64,000 nucleotides of DNA from NCBI RefSeq assembly GCF_006539165.1, contig NZ_BJMM01000030.1:30301-94300 (forward strand). The letters are read 5' to 3'. Source of the DNA: Streptomyces cacaoi (lineage in GTDB: Bacteria > Actinomycetota > Actinomycetes > Streptomycetales > Streptomycetaceae). The notes under the pieces are model-generated. The model did no database searches, was not told where the DNA came from, and saw nothing but the letters and a program-made list of their open reading frames with translations. Position 1 is the stretch's first letter. Each line of letters starts with the position of its first letter. Below, in pieces: positions 42,159-50,670 of the stretch. Position numbers and translations under genes: made by a program.

Positions 42159-43664
42159 ATGCCCCGCACCGGTCCGCGCATCAAGTCCCCCGACCAGCTG
42201 GTGGCCGAATCCGGCGCCGACCTCGAAGGCCACGGTCTCAAGCGCACCATCGGCCCGTTCCAGCTGGTGTGCTTCGGGATCGGGGCGATCGTCGGCACCG
42301 GCATCTTCGTCGGCCTGTCCGACACGGTGGCCGAGGCCGGCCCCGCGGTGATCGTCTCCTTTGTGCTGGCCGCGCTGACCTGCATTTTCACCGCGTTCTC
42401 GTTCGCCGAGCTGGGCGGTGCGATCCCCGTCTCCGGCAGCTCGTACTCCTACACCTACGCCTCGCTCGGGGAGCGGACGGCCTTCCTGGTGGGCTGGTGC
42501 CTGCTGCTGGAGTACGGGGTGTCGGTCTCGGCCGTCGCGATCGGCTGGGGCCAGTACCTGAACGAGCTGCTGGAGCACACGATCGGGCTGCGCATACCCG
42601 ACGCGTTCGCCGCCGCTCCCGGGCACGGCGGCATCGTCAACATCCCGGCGGTGGTCGTGATGCTGCTGGCGGCCGTCCTGCTGGTGCGCGGCGTACGGGA
42701 GAGCGCGCGGGCGACGGCGGCGATGGCCGTCATCAAGGTCGGCATCCTGGTGCTGTTCTGCGCCGTCGCGTTCACCGCCTACCAGGCGGGCAATCTGACG
42801 CCGTTCGCCCCGGCCGGTATCGGCGGGATCGGTGCCGGTGCCTCGCTGGCGTTCTTCTCGTTCATCGGGTTCGACGCGATCTCCACGGCCGGCGAGGAGG
42901 TCAAGAATCCGCGGCGGAACATCCCCCTGGCGATCCTGGTGACGATCGGCTGTGTCGCGCTGATCTACTGCCTGGTCTCGGTGGCGGCGCTGGGTGCCAT
43001 GCCCTGGGAGCAGGTCGGCGGCAAGCCCGCCGCGCTGTCGCTGATCGTCAACCACGCCACCGGTTCGGCCTTCGGCTCGACGGTCATCGCGCTCGGCGCG
43101 GTCGTGGCCATCGCCTCCGTGGTGCTGGCGGTGATGTACGGGCAGACCCGGATCCTGATGTCGATGGCCCGCGACGGGCTGATGCCGAAGGTCTTCGAGC
43201 GGGTCTCCCCCAAGACGTCCACCCCGGTGGCCAACACCTGGATCGTCGCCGTCGTCTTCGCGGTGCCCGCCGCCGTCGTCCCGCTGGACGTGGTGCTGGA
43301 CATGACGGTCATCGGGACGCTGGCCGTCATGGCCGTGGTGAACATCTGCGTCATCGCGCTGCGCCGCTCGCGGCCCGACCTCCAGCGCCGCTTCCGGGTG
43401 CCGCTCTTCCCCGTCGCACCGCTGCTGGGCGTGGGCTTCAGCCTGTATCTGATGTACGGGCTGCCGCTGATGACATGGATCCAGTTCGCGGTGTTCGTCG
43501 CGGTCGGGCTGGTGCTCTACTCGGTCTACGGCCGGCGCCGCTCGCGGCTCGGCCGCGCCGAGGAGGCCGCGGCGGACGGTGCCGACGGCTCCGGCCCGGC
43601 GCACGAGGAGCCCGCCGACGACGGCACACCGTCCCCGGCGGTCCGGGCCGGGCAGGCCGGGTAG
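42159..43664 (+). CDS. Cationic amino acid permease (APC superfamily, CAT type)
   Basis: ATG at 42159, with GGAAG 5 bases upstream; 501 residues and about 12 membrane segments. APC motifs: LVCFGIGAIVGTGIFVGLSDTVAEAGPAVIVSF, YTYASLGERTAFLVGWCLLLEY, FFSFIGFDAISTAGEEVKNPRRNIP, and GQTRILMSMARDGLMPKVFERV. C-terminal tail is Ala/Gly/Glu-rich. Position after arcAB and ARG-like boxes suggests arginine or ornithine as substrate, a context inference. Confidence 0.9.
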   Translation: MPRTGPRIKSPDQLVAESGADLEGHGLKRTIGPFQLVCFGIGAIVGTGIFVGLSDTVAEAGPAVIVSFVLAALTCIFTAFSFAELGGAIPVSGSSYSYTYASLGERTAFLVGWCLLLEYGVSVSAVAIGWGQYLNELLEHTIGLRIPDAFAAAPGHGGIVNIPAVVVMLLAAVLLVRGVRESARATAAMAVIKVGILVLFCAVAFTAYQAGNLTPFAPAGIGGIGAGASLAFFSFIGFDAISTAGEEVKNPRRNIPLAILVTIGCVALIYCLVSVAALGAMPWEQVGGKPAALSLIVNHATGSAFGSTVIALGAVVAIASVVLAVMYGQTRILMSMARDGLMPKVFERVSPKTSTPVANTWIVAVVFAVPAAVVPLDVVLDMTVIGTLAVMAVVNICVIALRRSRPDLQRRFRVPLFPVAPLLGVGFSLYLMYGLPLMTWIQFAVFVAVGLVLYSVYGRRRSRLGRAEEAAADGADGSGPAHEEPADDGTPSPAVRAGQAG

Positions 43665-43822
43665 GTCGGGTGGTCCGGCCAGGCCGGGCAGTGGAGCGCG
43701 CCGGTGGAGCGGCGGTAGAGCGACGGTAGAGCGGCGGTCGGGCAGCAGCGCGACGGCGGCGGAACAGCGGGGGCGCCCGCGTGGAACGGTGGGCCGGGGC
43801 CGGGGCCCGGGCGGACGCGGGG

Positions 43823-44536
43823 CTACGGCTCCCGCGCGTCCGGGGCACCCGGCGCGTCAGGCCCGCCCGGGACGTCAGGCCCGTGCGAAGCGTCCGGGGC
43901 GTCCAGCCCGCCCGAGGCATCCGAGACATCCGGCTCGTCCGGTCCGAGGGTGAACCAGACCGTCTTGCCGTCCGGGCCCAGGCGGCTCCCGCAGGCGGTG
44001 CTGAGGCTGCGGATGAGCAGCAGCCCGCGCCCGTCCTCCGCGACGTCCTCCAGGGCGCGGACGTCCAGCGTCTCCGGGGAGGACGGCGGGGCCGGTGCGG
44101 TCCCGCCCTCGCCCGGCGCGTCGGCGACCTCCTCCAGCGCCTCGGCCAGCGCCCGGTCGGCTTCCTCGTGGACGCTGGAGCCGGCGTCCGGGTCGCCCGG
44201 CGCGGCGCCGGCCGGGCGGGCGTCCGCCTGCGGCGGGTCGCCGGACGGCCCCTCGCCGGCGTCCTCGCGGGGCAGGCCCGCCAGGGGACGCGGATCGCGG
44301 TCGCGGACCTCGACCAGCAGGCCCTCCCCCAGCTCCGTGACCGTCAGCTCGACGGCGGTGCCGCCCGGGGTGTGCTCGATCGCGTTGGTCACCAGCTCGC
44401 ACACCAGGAGTTCGGCCGTCTCCCCGTCGACGGAGGAGCCCAGCTCGCTCAGCGCGTTGCGGACGGCCGCGCGGGCGATCGGCGCTGCGGGCGGCGCGTG
44501 CGGGAGGTCGATGTGCCAGGAGGAGTCGGCGGTCAC
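43823..44536 (-). CDS. Anti-sigma-type ATP-binding protein with long acidic insert
   Basis: ATG at 44536; 237 residues. HATPase_c_2 fold of the RsbW/SpoIIAB-like family: ARAAVRNALSELGSSVDGETAELLVCELVTNAIEHTPGG is the N box, then GLLVEVRDRDPRPL, but the usual short step to the G box EDGRGLLLIRSLSTACGS is replaced by ~80 residues of Asp/Glu/Pro/Ala-rich sequence. A low-complexity DAPDASHGPD tail follows. It could bind ATP and a sigma factor or antagonist; such proteins often act with SpoIIE phosphatases, one of which is 1.4 kb downstream. Confidence 0.85.
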   Translation of the reverse strand: MTADSSWHIDLPHAPPAAPIARAAVRNALSELGSSVDGETAELLVCELVTNAIEHTPGGTAVELTVTELGEGLLVEVRDRDPRPLAGLPREDAGEGPSGDPPQADARPAGAAPGDPDAGSSVHEEADRALAEALEEVADAPGEGGTAPAPPSSPETLDVRALEDVAEDGRGLLLIRSLSTACGSRLGPDGKTVWFTLGPDEPDVSDASGGLDAPDASHGPDVPGGPDAPGAPDAREP

Positions 44537-44811
44537 GGCCGGGTCCGTTCCCCCGGCGCGGGCCCGTCCGGCCGGGGGCGGCAGGACCGGCGGTCAGGAT
44601 GGCGTCGCCGCCGGGGGCGGTGGTGCTCGGCGGGTTCCGCGTGTACGGCCATGGCCATTCCTGTTCTCGCGGAGGTGCTGTTCGTCACTGTATGAGCTTT
44701 TTCCTCCCTTCCCGCGGCCCCTGCGCCCGGCGGGCGCAATCGGGTGCACACCGGCCGCGCCCGAGGCGGTGCACGGCAACCCCGGTAAGGACCGGCCCCC
44801 GGAGCTGTCCC

Positions 44812-44817
44812 TATACT
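44812..44817 (+). promoter_or_regulatory. -10 hexamer TATACT for a probable leaderless start
   Basis: TATACT ends 6 bases before ATG 44824, and no Shine-Dalgarno is usable there. It lies in the 287-bp gap (44537-44823), which otherwise shows nothing to annotate. Confidence 0.5.
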
Positions 44818-44823
44818 TCCGGA

Positions 44824-45795
44824 ATGCGAGATGTGATCGTCCGACGCGTCACCGGGCGGGGCGCCGTGTGCCCCGCCACGCCGGCGCGCACCCCGGCCAC
44901 CCGCCGGGGCCGGTACGCGGGGCGCCGGGCGCCGCGCGGTCTGTTCGGCCGTGCGGCCGTTGCCCTTCTGCTGCTGCTCACCGTCTGCGGCTGCGCCTCC
45001 TCGTCGTCGTCCTCCTCCTCGGGGACCCCGGCCGACGGCGCGTCCCGGGACGACGACCCGGCCCGGCCGGAGCGGGTCCGGCTGCCGAAGCCGGGGATGG
45101 CCTTCGACTACCAGCTCGGCGGCGCCTACCGGCCCGCCGACCGCGTCCGCGCCGTCTCCCGCGACCGCACGGACGACCCGGCGCCCGGCCGCTACAACAT
45201 CTGCTACGTCAACGCCTTCCAGACCCAGCCGGACAAGGCCGTCGACTGGTGGCGGAGCCACCACCCCGATCTGCTGCTGCGGGACGAGGACGGCGAGCTG
45301 GTCATCGACGAGGACTGGGACGAGCCGCTGCTGGACATCTCGACCGCGCACCGGCGCACCGCACTGATGAAGATCGTCGGCCCGTGGATCGACGGCTGCG
45401 CCGAGGACGGCTTCGACGCCGTCGAGCCCGACAATCTGGACTCCTACCAGCGCTCCCACGCGCTGCTCGGCAAGCAGGACGCCATCGCCTTCGCCAGGAT
45501 GCTGACCGCACGCGCCCACCGTGCGCATCTCGCCGTCGCGCAGAAGAACACCGCCGAGCTGCTCGGGGACCGCTCCCGCACCGGGTTCGACTTCGCCGTG
45601 GCGGAGGAGTGCGGGCGCTACGACGAGTGCGGGCAGTACGGCGCCGCCTACCGGGACCGGGTGTTCGTCATCGAGTACCGGCAGGCGGACCTCGCGCCCG
45701 CCTGCGAGGCCAGGGACGGCCGGATGTCGGTCGTCCTGCGCGACCGCGATCTGCGTCCCGCCGGCGCCGACGGACACGTGCTGCGGCACTGCTGA
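44824..45795 (+). CDS. GH114-type (endo-alpha-1,4-polygalactosaminidase-like) lipoprotein
   Basis: ATG at 44824; 323 residues. A basic N-terminus and hydrophobic stretch RAAVALLLLLTVCGC give a long signal with lipobox VCGC, then a Ser-rich linker. The catalytic barrel matches GH114: MAFDYQLGGAYRP, YNICYVNAFQTQP, LLDISTAHRRTALMKIVGPWIDGCAEDGFDAVEPDNLDSY and FDFAVAEECGRYDECGQYGA. The family cleaves galactosaminogalactan-like polysaccharides. Surface-anchored. No neighbour explains its role. Confidence 0.87.
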   Translation: MRDVIVRRVTGRGAVCPATPARTPATRRGRYAGRRAPRGLFGRAAVALLLLLTVCGCASSSSSSSSGTPADGASRDDDPARPERVRLPKPGMAFDYQLGGAYRPADRVRAVSRDRTDDPAPGRYNICYVNAFQTQPDKAVDWWRSHHPDLLLRDEDGELVIDEDWDEPLLDISTAHRRTALMKIVGPWIDGCAEDGFDAVEPDNLDSYQRSHALLGKQDAIAFARMLTARAHRAHLAVAQKNTAELLGDRSRTGFDFAVAEECGRYDECGQYGAAYRDRVFVIEYRQADLAPACEARDGRMSVVLRDRDLRPAGADGHVLRHC

Positions 45796-45883
45796 CCGGC
45801 GGCGGACGGCCGCAGAAACAGCCGGAGAAACAGCCACAGCCCGGCCGCTGCCCGGCCGCCGGGCGGGGCACGGGCAGCGCCTC

Positions 45884-45889
45884 TACCGT
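45884..45889 (+). promoter_or_regulatory. -10 hexamer TACCGT for a probable leaderless start
   Basis: TACCGT ends 6 bases before ATG 45896, where no Shine-Dalgarno is seen. Confidence 0.45.
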
Positions 45890-45895
45890 GGTGGC

Positions 45896-46780
45896 ATGGG
45901 GCGGCACGCGCGGTCGGCCAGCGCCGACGACCTGTTGACCCGGCTCGGGCAGCTGACCGCACGGGCCCGGGAGGAGATCGAGGTCCAGCGGGCCCGGATC
46001 GAGCTGGCCGAGGTCCTCCAGCGCGGCATGCTGCCCGCCGCCCTGCCGACCGCGCCCGGGCTGCACGTCGCAGCCCGCTACGCACCGGCACGCAACGGCC
46101 TGGACATCGGCGGCGACTGGTACGACGGGTTCCGGCTGCCGGACGGCTCCCTCGCGTTCTGCGTGGGGGACGTCCAGGGGCACGACGTCGAGGCCGCCGC
46201 CTTCATGGGGCAGGCCCGTATCGTCCTGCGAGCGGTGGCGGCCACCGCCGGCACCGACCCGGGGCTGATCCTGCACACCGCCAACGACCTGCTGGTGGCG
46301 ATGGACAGCCGGCTCTTCGCCACCTGTACCTTCGTCCGTTTCGACCCGGCCACCTGGAGCGTGCACGGCGCACGGGCCGGGCACACCGGCGCGGTGTGGG
46401 CGGGTGCCGACGGCCGCCGCGGAGTCCAGGAGGACGCCGGCGGGCTGCCGTTGGCCGTCCAGGAGGACGAGGACTACCCGGTCACCCGGCACCGGCTCAC
46501 CCAGCCGGGCGCCCTGGCGCTGCTCACCGACGGCGTCGTCGAGGGGCCGACCGTCGCGCAGGAGGAGGGCCTGGCCGAGGTGGCGCGGGTGCTCGGCGAC
46601 CATCTGGAGGACGATCCGGAGACGCTGGCCGACCGCATCATGGACGTCGCCGAACACACCGGGCACACCGACGACGCAGCCGTCCTGGTGCTCCGGCACG
46701 ACGGCCCGCCCACCGCGCGGCGGCCCGGCACGGCCGAGGCGGAGCGGCAGCAGCCACCGGCCGGTGGAGGGCGTGTCTGA
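45896..46780 (+). CDS. SpoIIE/RsbU-type PP2C serine phosphatase
   Basis: ATG at 45896; 294 residues. A short coiled-coil linker (ARAREEIEVQRARIELAEVLQRGMLP) precedes the PPM/SpoIIE domain: ARYAPARNGLDIGGDWYDGFRLPDGS, VGDVQGHDVEAAAFMGQAR, GHTGAVWAG, LLTDGVVEGP, HTDDAAVLVL, with the metal-binding Asp residues present. It would dephosphorylate an anti-anti-sigma factor, releasing a sigma factor from a partner like the HATPase protein upstream. No sensor domain of its own; the MASE1 membrane protein follows at once. Confidence 0.92.
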   Translation: MGRHARSASADDLLTRLGQLTARAREEIEVQRARIELAEVLQRGMLPAALPTAPGLHVAARYAPARNGLDIGGDWYDGFRLPDGSLAFCVGDVQGHDVEAAAFMGQARIVLRAVAATAGTDPGLILHTANDLLVAMDSRLFATCTFVRFDPATWSVHGARAGHTGAVWAGADGRRGVQEDAGGLPLAVQEDEDYPVTRHRLTQPGALALLTDGVVEGPTVAQEEGLAEVARVLGDHLEDDPETLADRIMDVAEHTGHTDDAAVLVLRHDGPPTARRPGTAEAERQQPPAGGGRV

Positions 46781-46815
46781 CAGCGGCCCCGCCGAAGCCG
46801 TTGTCTGATGAACCG

Positions 46816-47808
46816 GTGGCACGCACCTCACCAGCAACGGGCCGGGCGGGGCCGGAGGGCCGGGGCCGCCGGCTGGCGGCGGACTGCCTGCGGGTCGTGG
46901 TCATCGCCGTCGTCTACTACGCGGGCGGGCGGCTGGGGCTGCTCCGCGAGGTGACCGTCGAAGGGGCCGTCGTCACGCCGTTCTGGCCGCCCACCGGGAT
47001 CGCCGTCAGCGCCCTGCTCTTCTTCGGCTACCGGGCCTGGCCGGGCATCGCGATCGGCGCGACCCTGGTCATCTGGACCATGGCGGACGGGCTCGACCTG
47101 TCCTCGATCGGGTTCGTCGCGGGGAACACCCTCGCGCCGCTGCTGTCCTACGCACTGCTGCGCCGCACCGGCTTCCGGCACCAGCTGGACCGGCTGCGCG
47201 ACGGCGCGGGCCTGGTCTTCCTGGGCGCCTTCGCCGGGATGCTGATCAGCGCCACCACCGGGGCGCTGATGGCCGTGACGGGCGGCGACATCGATCCGCC
47301 GGACTTCTGGCCGGTGTGGACGGCCTGGTGGGCGGGGGACGTGGTGGGCGTGCTGGTGGTCACGCCGCTGCTGCTCGCGGTGCCCCGGCTGCGCAGACCG
47401 CGCGGCTGGCCGGCGGCGGCCGAGGCGGTGGTGCTGATGGTGGCGACGGCGCTGCTGTCGGTCTTCGCCACCCGCAGCACCGTCAATCTGCTGTTCCTGG
47501 TCTTTCCGCTGCTGGTGTGGGCGTCGCTGCGGTTCCAGCTCGCGGGCAGCGCCTTCTGCGTGGCCGTCGTCTCCGTCTCGGCGACCTGGGCCGCCACCGA
47601 GCGCACGGGCGGCTTCGCCCGGCACAGCCTCATCGAGGGCATGATCAGCCTCCAGGCGCTCAACGGCTCGGCCGCGTTGACGGCGCTGCTGCTCGCCGCG
47701 GTGACGGCGGAGAAGCGGAACACTCTGCGGCGGATCGAGGAGGCGTGCGCCGAGTTGGCCGAGATGGTCGACAGACTCGCCCCCGGAAGCCGCTCCACCC
47801 GCCTGTGA
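46816..47808 (+). CDS. MASE1-domain integral membrane sensor
   Basis: Start uncertain: GTG 46816 is taken, TTG 46801 is an option, and no good ribosome site is seen. 330 residues with about eight membrane segments of the MASE1 sensing domain: VVYYAGGRLGLL, VTPFWPPTGIAVSALLFFGYRAWPGI, FVAGNTLAPLLSYALLRR, WWAGDVVGVLVVTPLLLAVP. It ends in a short helix (EKRNTLRRIEEACAELAEMV) with no output domain. Likely sends its signal to the adjacent phosphatase encoded 35 bases upstream. Ligand unknown. Confidence 0.85.
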   Translation: MARTSPATGRAGPEGRGRRLAADCLRVVVIAVVYYAGGRLGLLREVTVEGAVVTPFWPPTGIAVSALLFFGYRAWPGIAIGATLVIWTMADGLDLSSIGFVAGNTLAPLLSYALLRRTGFRHQLDRLRDGAGLVFLGAFAGMLISATTGALMAVTGGDIDPPDFWPVWTAWWAGDVVGVLVVTPLLLAVPRLRRPRGWPAAAEAVVLMVATALLSVFATRSTVNLLFLVFPLLVWASLRFQLAGSAFCVAVVSVSATWAATERTGGFARHSLIEGMISLQALNGSAALTALLLAAVTAEKRNTLRRIEEACAELAEMVDRLAPGSRSTRL

Positions 47809-47839
47809 CCCCGCACACGCAACTCCCCCTCCCCCGCAC

Positions 47840-47993
47840 CTCGTGCGCTCCCGGACCTTGTCCGCTTCCGGGCTTCGTCCACCCCCGAGCCAGTGCGCTC
47901 CCGAGCCTCGTTCACTTCCGAGCCCCGAGCGCTTCCGGGTCCCGTGCGCTCCCGAGCCTCGTGCGCTTCCGGGTCTCGTGCGCTACCGAGCTC
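47840..47993. repeat. Degenerate ~18-bp repeats
   Basis: GTGCGCTCCCGAGCCTC-like units recur through the gap between the convergent MASE1 and coiled-coil genes. Copies are diverged; no gene is supported. Confidence 0.6.
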
Positions 47994-47994
47994 G

Positions 47995-49188
47995 TCAGGG
48001 CTTCTTGCCCGAGCCGGTGGACTTCTTGCCCGAGCCGGAGGATTTCCTGTCCGCACCGGTGGACTTCTTGCCCGTGCCGGTGGACTTCCTGGCCCCGCCG
48101 GTCTTCCCCCTGCCCGTTCCGGGCTTCTCCGCCGCCCCGCCGGGCTTCTTCGCCGGGGCGACGGTCTTCTTGCCCGCGCCGGTGCGCCTCTTCCCGGCCC
48201 CGGCGCCCGCCCCGTCGGCCCCGGCGCCCGCCCCGGCGGGCTTCTCCGCACGGCGGCGGGCCTCGGTGAGGGCGCGCTCGGCCTTCTTCGCCCGGTCCCG
48301 GGCCGCGCGGGCGGCCTCGCGTGCGCGGCGCTGTTCCGCCTCGGCGTCCTTCAGCTCGGCGCGGGCCTCCGCGACCCGGTCCTCCGTCTGCCTCTGATGC
48401 CGCTCGGCGGCCTCCGCCTCGTCCGCCGCCGCCGTGTGCGCCTCCGCCCGCTCCCGCAGCTCGCGCTCGGCCTCCCGTTCCCGGCGGCGGGCCTCCTCAC
48501 GCCGCTGTTTCTCGCCCTGCCGCTGCTCCCGCTCACGGCGGCGGGCCCGTGCCGCGTCCAGATCGGCCACCCCGCCGGACGGTCCGCGCCTGCCACCGGT
48601 GCGCTTCCGGGCAGCGGCGGAGGACGAGGACGACGGGGCGGACGGAGCGGACGGAGCCGGTCCGGCCCGTTCCGCACCTCCCGGCTGTCCGGCCTCTCCG
48701 GTCTCCCCCGTCTCCCCGGGGAAGCCCACGGCGCCGGTCAGCGGCCGGTCGAGTCGGCCGCGTGCCCACTCCCGGCCGGCCTCGGCGTCCGCGAGGGCGG
48801 TGTGCAGCGTCTCCTGCACCTCCCGCTGGGCGTTCTGGCTGATCCGTTCGCCGGCCTGTTCGGCCAATTCGCGTGCCGCGCGGGCGAGCGCCGAGGTGAT
48901 CTGCCGCTGCCTGCCGGACAGTTCGCGCAGCTGTGCGCCGTTCAGGTCACGCTGGGCCTCCCGCAGCTCCTCGCCGAGCCGGAGCAGCGCCTCGGTCTCC
49001 GCCGGACGCTCGCGCACCAGCAGATTGGCGGCGAAGGCGGCCAGGGTCGGGCGGCGCAGCCCGCCGATGCGGGAGGCCAGTTCGCGTTCGCCGTGCGCGC
49101 GGGCCTCCCGGGCCCGTCGGTCCCGGGAGGCGGTGAAGTCCCGCGGGGGCAGCCCGTACAGCTCGTCGGCGACGGAGTCCAGGTCCAC
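47995..49188 (-). CDS. Coiled-coil protein with H1-like Lys/Gly/Ser tail
   Basis: GTG at 49188 behind GGAGGAGGGAGGAGGC; 397 residues. N-terminal helical region (VDLDSVADELYGLPPRDFTASRDRRAREA, LRRPTLAAFAANLLVRERP, LRELSGRQRQITSALARAARELAEQAG) is followed by a ~110-residue Arg/Glu/Ala coiled coil (roughly 215-320). A tail of KKSTGTGKKSTG-type repeats resembles histone H1 tails and can bind nucleic acid. Widespread actinobacterial type without known function. The tail parallels that of the second SEDS protein. Confidence 0.75.
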   Translation of the reverse strand: MDLDSVADELYGLPPRDFTASRDRRAREARAHGERELASRIGGLRRPTLAAFAANLLVRERPAETEALLRLGEELREAQRDLNGAQLRELSGRQRQITSALARAARELAEQAGERISQNAQREVQETLHTALADAEAGREWARGRLDRPLTGAVGFPGETGETGEAGQPGGAERAGPAPSAPSAPSSSSSAAARKRTGGRRGPSGGVADLDAARARRREREQRQGEKQRREEARRREREAERELRERAEAHTAAADEAEAAERHQRQTEDRVAEARAELKDAEAEQRRAREAARAARDRAKKAERALTEARRRAEKPAGAGAGADGAGAGAGKRRTGAGKKTVAPAKKPGGAAEKPGTGRGKTGGARKSTGTGKKSTGADRKSSGSGKKSTGSGKKP

Positions 49189-49305
49189 GCCTCCTCCCTC
49201 CTCCTTCGCGGACGGCGTCGGGCGCGTCCCGCACCATCGTGCCGCGCGCACCCGCCCGCCGCGCGCGGGCCGCACCTCCACCGCCCGCCCCGGAGCCGAC
49301 GGGGC

Positions 49306-50406
49306 TCAGAGGGGCGCGTCGGCGATCCGTGCGCGGTGGCTCTCGCCGTCGGTGAGGAAGGCCGCCAGCGCCTCGCCCTCCTCGGCGACGGCAGAGCGCT
49401 CCGGCCGGGTGAGAGCACGCAGCGGGCTGACCGTCACGGTGCCGGCCTCGACGCTCCAGGTGGCGGCCGTCCTCCCGTCGACGAGGACGAAGCGGGCGCC
49501 GGTCACCGACAGACCGCGGTGGGCGTCGTCGATGATCCGGCCGCGGTCCCGGTAGCCGAGGACCACGTTGTCGAAGGCGGGCAGGAACCGTACGGGCGCC
49601 GGGGTGTCCGGGTCGGGCCGGGGTGCGTCGGGGAGGTCCAGCAGTTCCCGGCCGCGTGTGTCACGGAAGGCCACCAGTTCCGGGCGTACGGCGGCGACGG
49701 CGGCCGGCAGTCCCGCCAGGCCGCACCAGGCGCGCAGATCGGCGGAGGCGGCGGGGCCGAAGGCGGCCAGATAGCGCCGCACCAGCGCTTCGCCGACCGG
49801 GTCGGAGCCCTCCGGCGCCGGGGGCTCGATGTCGCGTCCCAGCCAGGAGGACAGCGGAAGGTTGCGCACCCCGGCTCTGGTGCGCCACAGCCCGCGCGGC
49901 GGCAGCTGTGCCACCGGCACGAGGGCGGCGACGAGCATTTCGCCCAGCGCGCGCGTACCGGTCTCCGGCCAGCGCCCGGCGACCGCCCGGGCCAGCTCGG
50001 TCATCGAGCGGGGCTGCCCGTCGGCGAACACCTCCCGGCCCGCGGCGGCCAGTTCGCCGAGGTCCACCCCGGCGAGGTCGTCGCGGTAGACGCCGAGGAC
50101 CCGCTGACGCAGCATGGCGTCGTGCCGGGACCGCCAGGCGAGCACGTCGTCGGCCGTGACGAGGTGGACGGTGCGCCGCATGAGATGCGTGCGTACCACC
50201 TGACGTCCCGTCAACAGGTCGGAGAGCGCGCCCGGTGCGAAGCCGTGCAGCCGGGACCAGAGCCCGACGAAGGGTTCCTGCGGCTCCTGCGCCTGGAGGC
50301 CGCACAGGTGCGCGACCGCGTCGTGCGCCGGGATGCCGGCACGGTCGAGGAGCAGCTGCCGGGCGAGGGTGGCACGGCCCAGCGTCCGGTCGTCCAGCAC
50401 CGTCAT
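49306..50406 (-). CDS. HTH_42 winged-helix DNA glycosylase (AlkZ/YcaQ-like)
   Basis: ATG at 50406 with GGAGG 7-8 bases upstream; 366 residues. PF06224-type protein of three winged helices: LARQLLLDRAGIPAHDAVAHLCGLQAQEPQEPFVGLWSRL, MRRTVHLVTADDVLAWR, and DFDNVVLGYRDRGRII-like C-terminus. The QAQ at 38-40 fits the Q-hydrophobic-Q catalytic motif of AlkZ, which removes bulky or cross-linked alkylguanine adducts. Not every family member has proven activity. Divergent from a WYL regulator, with a long inverted repeat between. Confidence 0.85.
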   Translation of the reverse strand: MTVLDDRTLGRATLARQLLLDRAGIPAHDAVAHLCGLQAQEPQEPFVGLWSRLHGFAPGALSDLLTGRQVVRTHLMRRTVHLVTADDVLAWRSRHDAMLRQRVLGVYRDDLAGVDLGELAAAGREVFADGQPRSMTELARAVAGRWPETGTRALGEMLVAALVPVAQLPPRGLWRTRAGVRNLPLSSWLGRDIEPPAPEGSDPVGEALVRRYLAAFGPAASADLRAWCGLAGLPAAVAAVRPELVAFRDTRGRELLDLPDAPRPDPDTPAPVRFLPAFDNVVLGYRDRGRIIDDAHRGLSVTGARFVLVDGRTAATWSVEAGTVTVSPLRALTRPERSAVAEEGEALAAFLTDGESHRARIADAPL

Positions 50407-50623
50407 CCGGCCGCCTCCTGCCCGCTGCGGGCCGCTCGCGGGCCCGGCTCCCGGCGCCCGGTGGCCTGCCGACCGGGCCGGGGCCGACGGGTGTTCGGGC
50501 CGGTACGGCCCGGTGTGCGCCTCGTCACTGCGCAGTTCCTCCGCTTCGCACGGGTGGTCGTCCGGCCGCCGGCTGCCCGGCGGCCAGGGGCCGTGCCCCG
50601 GCCCCTCGGTGAGCACCGTCGCA

Positions 50624-50654
50624 GCAGAAGCGGTCAGTCCCGGACCGCTTCTGC
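50624..50654. promoter_or_regulatory. 31-bp inverted repeat between glycosylase and WYL regulator genes
   Basis: GCAGAAGCGGTC at 50624-50635 is matched perfectly by GACCGCTTCTGC at 50643-50654, 7-base centre. It ends 16 bases before the WYL start and lies in the 264-bp divergent gap (50407-50670), which shows nothing else. Position favours an operator for autoregulation over a terminator. Confidence 0.7.
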
Positions 50655-50657
50655 GGG

Positions 50658-50663
50658 CAGGAT
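50658..50663 (+). promoter_or_regulatory. -10-like hexamer CAGGAT
   Basis: Ends 7 bases before ATG 50671. AGGA within it could also be a ribosome site, so the call is weak. Confidence 0.3.
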
Positions 50664-50670
50664 GGGACAC

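Noticed and set aside
47893..50670. Upstream extension of the WYL gene (frame open for 926 codons)
   Set aside because: The stretch is antisense to two good genes and has no domain; the regulator's HTH starts right after ATG 50671.
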